A stretch of DNA of 64,000 nucleotides, taken from NCBI RefSeq assembly GCF_026151655.1, contig NZ_JAMQPN010000010.1, positions 73,932 through 137,931 of the forward strand, read 5' to 3'. Below, piece by piece: positions 63,463 through 64,000 of this stretch (position 1 is its first letter; every line of letters begins with the position of its first letter). The stretch comes from Leptospira soteropolitanensis. Its GTDB lineage: Bacteria; Spirochaetota; Leptospiria; Leptospirales; Leptospiraceae. A program made the translations under genes and the position numbers. The notes beneath the pieces were generated by a model, which was not told the DNA's origin, ran no database searches, and saw only the letters and a program-made list of their open reading frames with translations.

Positions 63463-64000
63463 ATGGAATCATACCCACTCATTTATTTTATAAAACCAGA
63501 AGGAATAATTTCGGATTGGGAATATTTTTGGTACCAGATTCCTTATGGAGCTCCTGGAATTCTCACTTTTTTTGTCGGAGTTTTTTTAAGTTATTTTGCA
63601 TTTCAAAAGTTTCGTAAATCAGACGTTGATAATAAAATTTTTCATTTAAACCTAACCATTTCTTTTATTAGCTTTGGCTCTGTTGGACTTGTGCTTACGA
63701 CAAGAGCATGGATTCAAGATGTAAATACATTGGTTTTCTGGAATGATTTACTATATTTCCTAGTCGCTCCGTTAGCCCCAACGGCTTTTTATATGGCCTA
63801 CCATATGACAGGAAAACAAAGTAAGTGGTTATTGTATTATTCTTATCTCTGTTGGGTGGCTAGTTTCGTATTATATTTTGGAGTAATTATAGGGAAAGGC
63901 TTTGAAACTACAATATTTGAATTTCCTTTCGGGAAGTATCCGAGAGGCAGTTCTTTCGTTCGTCCTTGGGGAATTTTAGCACCACTCGGATATTTTATTT
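63463..64000 (+). CDS. multi-pass membrane protein (cut by window edge)
   Basis: The first 179 codons of a longer protein from an ATG with AAAGGG directly before it. At least five hydrophobic helices are seen (about 27-45, 60-82, 95-112, 120-140, 170-179), starting IPYGAPGILTFFVGVFLSYF. The pattern recalls the seven-helix sensory N-terminus of kinases, cyclases or phosphatases common in Leptospira, in which case a signalling domain would lie beyond 64000. The identity cannot be decided here. Confidence 0.65.
   Translation, partial: MESYPLIYFIKPEGIISDWEYFWYQIPYGAPGILTFFVGVFLSYFAFQKFRKSDVDNKIFHLNLTISFISFGSVGLVLTTRAWIQDVNTLVFWNDLLYFLVAPLAPTAFYMAYHMTGKQSKWLLYYSYLCWVASFVLYFGVIIGKGFETTIFEFPFGKYPRGSSFVRPWGILAPLGYFI

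Overview
The window looks like chromosomal DNA of a spirochaete, most probably a saprophytic-type Leptospira. This is inferred from the family content (NADase-type glycan-binding domain protein, MASE1/SpoIIE phosphatase, many short lipoproteins with loose lipoboxes), moderate-to-low GC, and frequent TTG and GTG starts. Coding density is very high. Genes often overlap by the four bases ATGA or GTGA, and several convergent pairs overlap at their 3' ends. No tRNA, rRNA, CRISPR array, transposase, integrase or prophage gene was recognised. No gene-free stretch exceeds about 250 bases.

Layout. 1-9.5 kb: small lipoproteins, a DUF4105 (Lnb-like) protein, a rimI-SDR-DUF445 operon, a TPR lipoprotein with dprA, and a Na+/Ca2+-type exchanger. 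9.6-15.5 kb (minus): an avtA-type aminotransferase translationally coupled to a 773-residue unknown membrane protein, then an AdiA-like decarboxylase. 15.6-17.9 kb: a DegT-fold protein that lacks the PLP lysine, followed directly by an ATP-grasp-like protein. 17.9-25.9 kb: cutA, a GST-like protein, two tandem M23 peptidases, DUF2237, a P1-nuclease/phospholipase C-like protein and an SH3-domain protein. 26.1-28.5 kb: thiolase and ilvC. 29.4-33 kb: a MASE1-PP2C phosphatase coupled to an ABC-F ATPase.

33.1-36.5 kb holds the most notable system. It is a Family 2A encapsulin shell gene overlapping a cysteine desulfurase with a long low-complexity N-terminal extension (the predicted cargo), and it faces a serine O-acetyltransferase across one base. 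Together they suggest a sulfur/cysteine nanocompartment: the acetyltransferase activates serine for cysteine synthesis, the desulfurase takes sulfur from cysteine, and the shell encloses the desulfurase.

36.6-48 kb: a large hybrid histidine kinase, a TPR protein, a CBS/CorC-type membrane protein, split coaC and coaB, a sirtuin and bioF. 48-51.2 kb: ccmE-ccmF-ccmH with unusual heme-handling motifs. 51.3-56.7 kb: a YdcF protein, an NAPE-PLD-like hydrolase, an NhaD-like antiporter and an aromatic amino acid lyase whose selectivity residues look tyrosine-type. 56.7-58.8 kb: a DUF368 undecaprenyl-phosphate translocase candidate beside a WecA/MraY-family transferase. 58.9-62.4 kb: dapA-dapB-cdaA-cdaR, joining lysine/diaminopimelate synthesis to c-di-AMP synthesis. 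62.5-64 kb: an alpha/beta hydrolase resembling animal MEST/PEG1 and the start of a membrane protein cut by the window edge.

A recurring 12-base motif, AAGTGACATAAT, occurs before three genes and reads as an extended -10 element.
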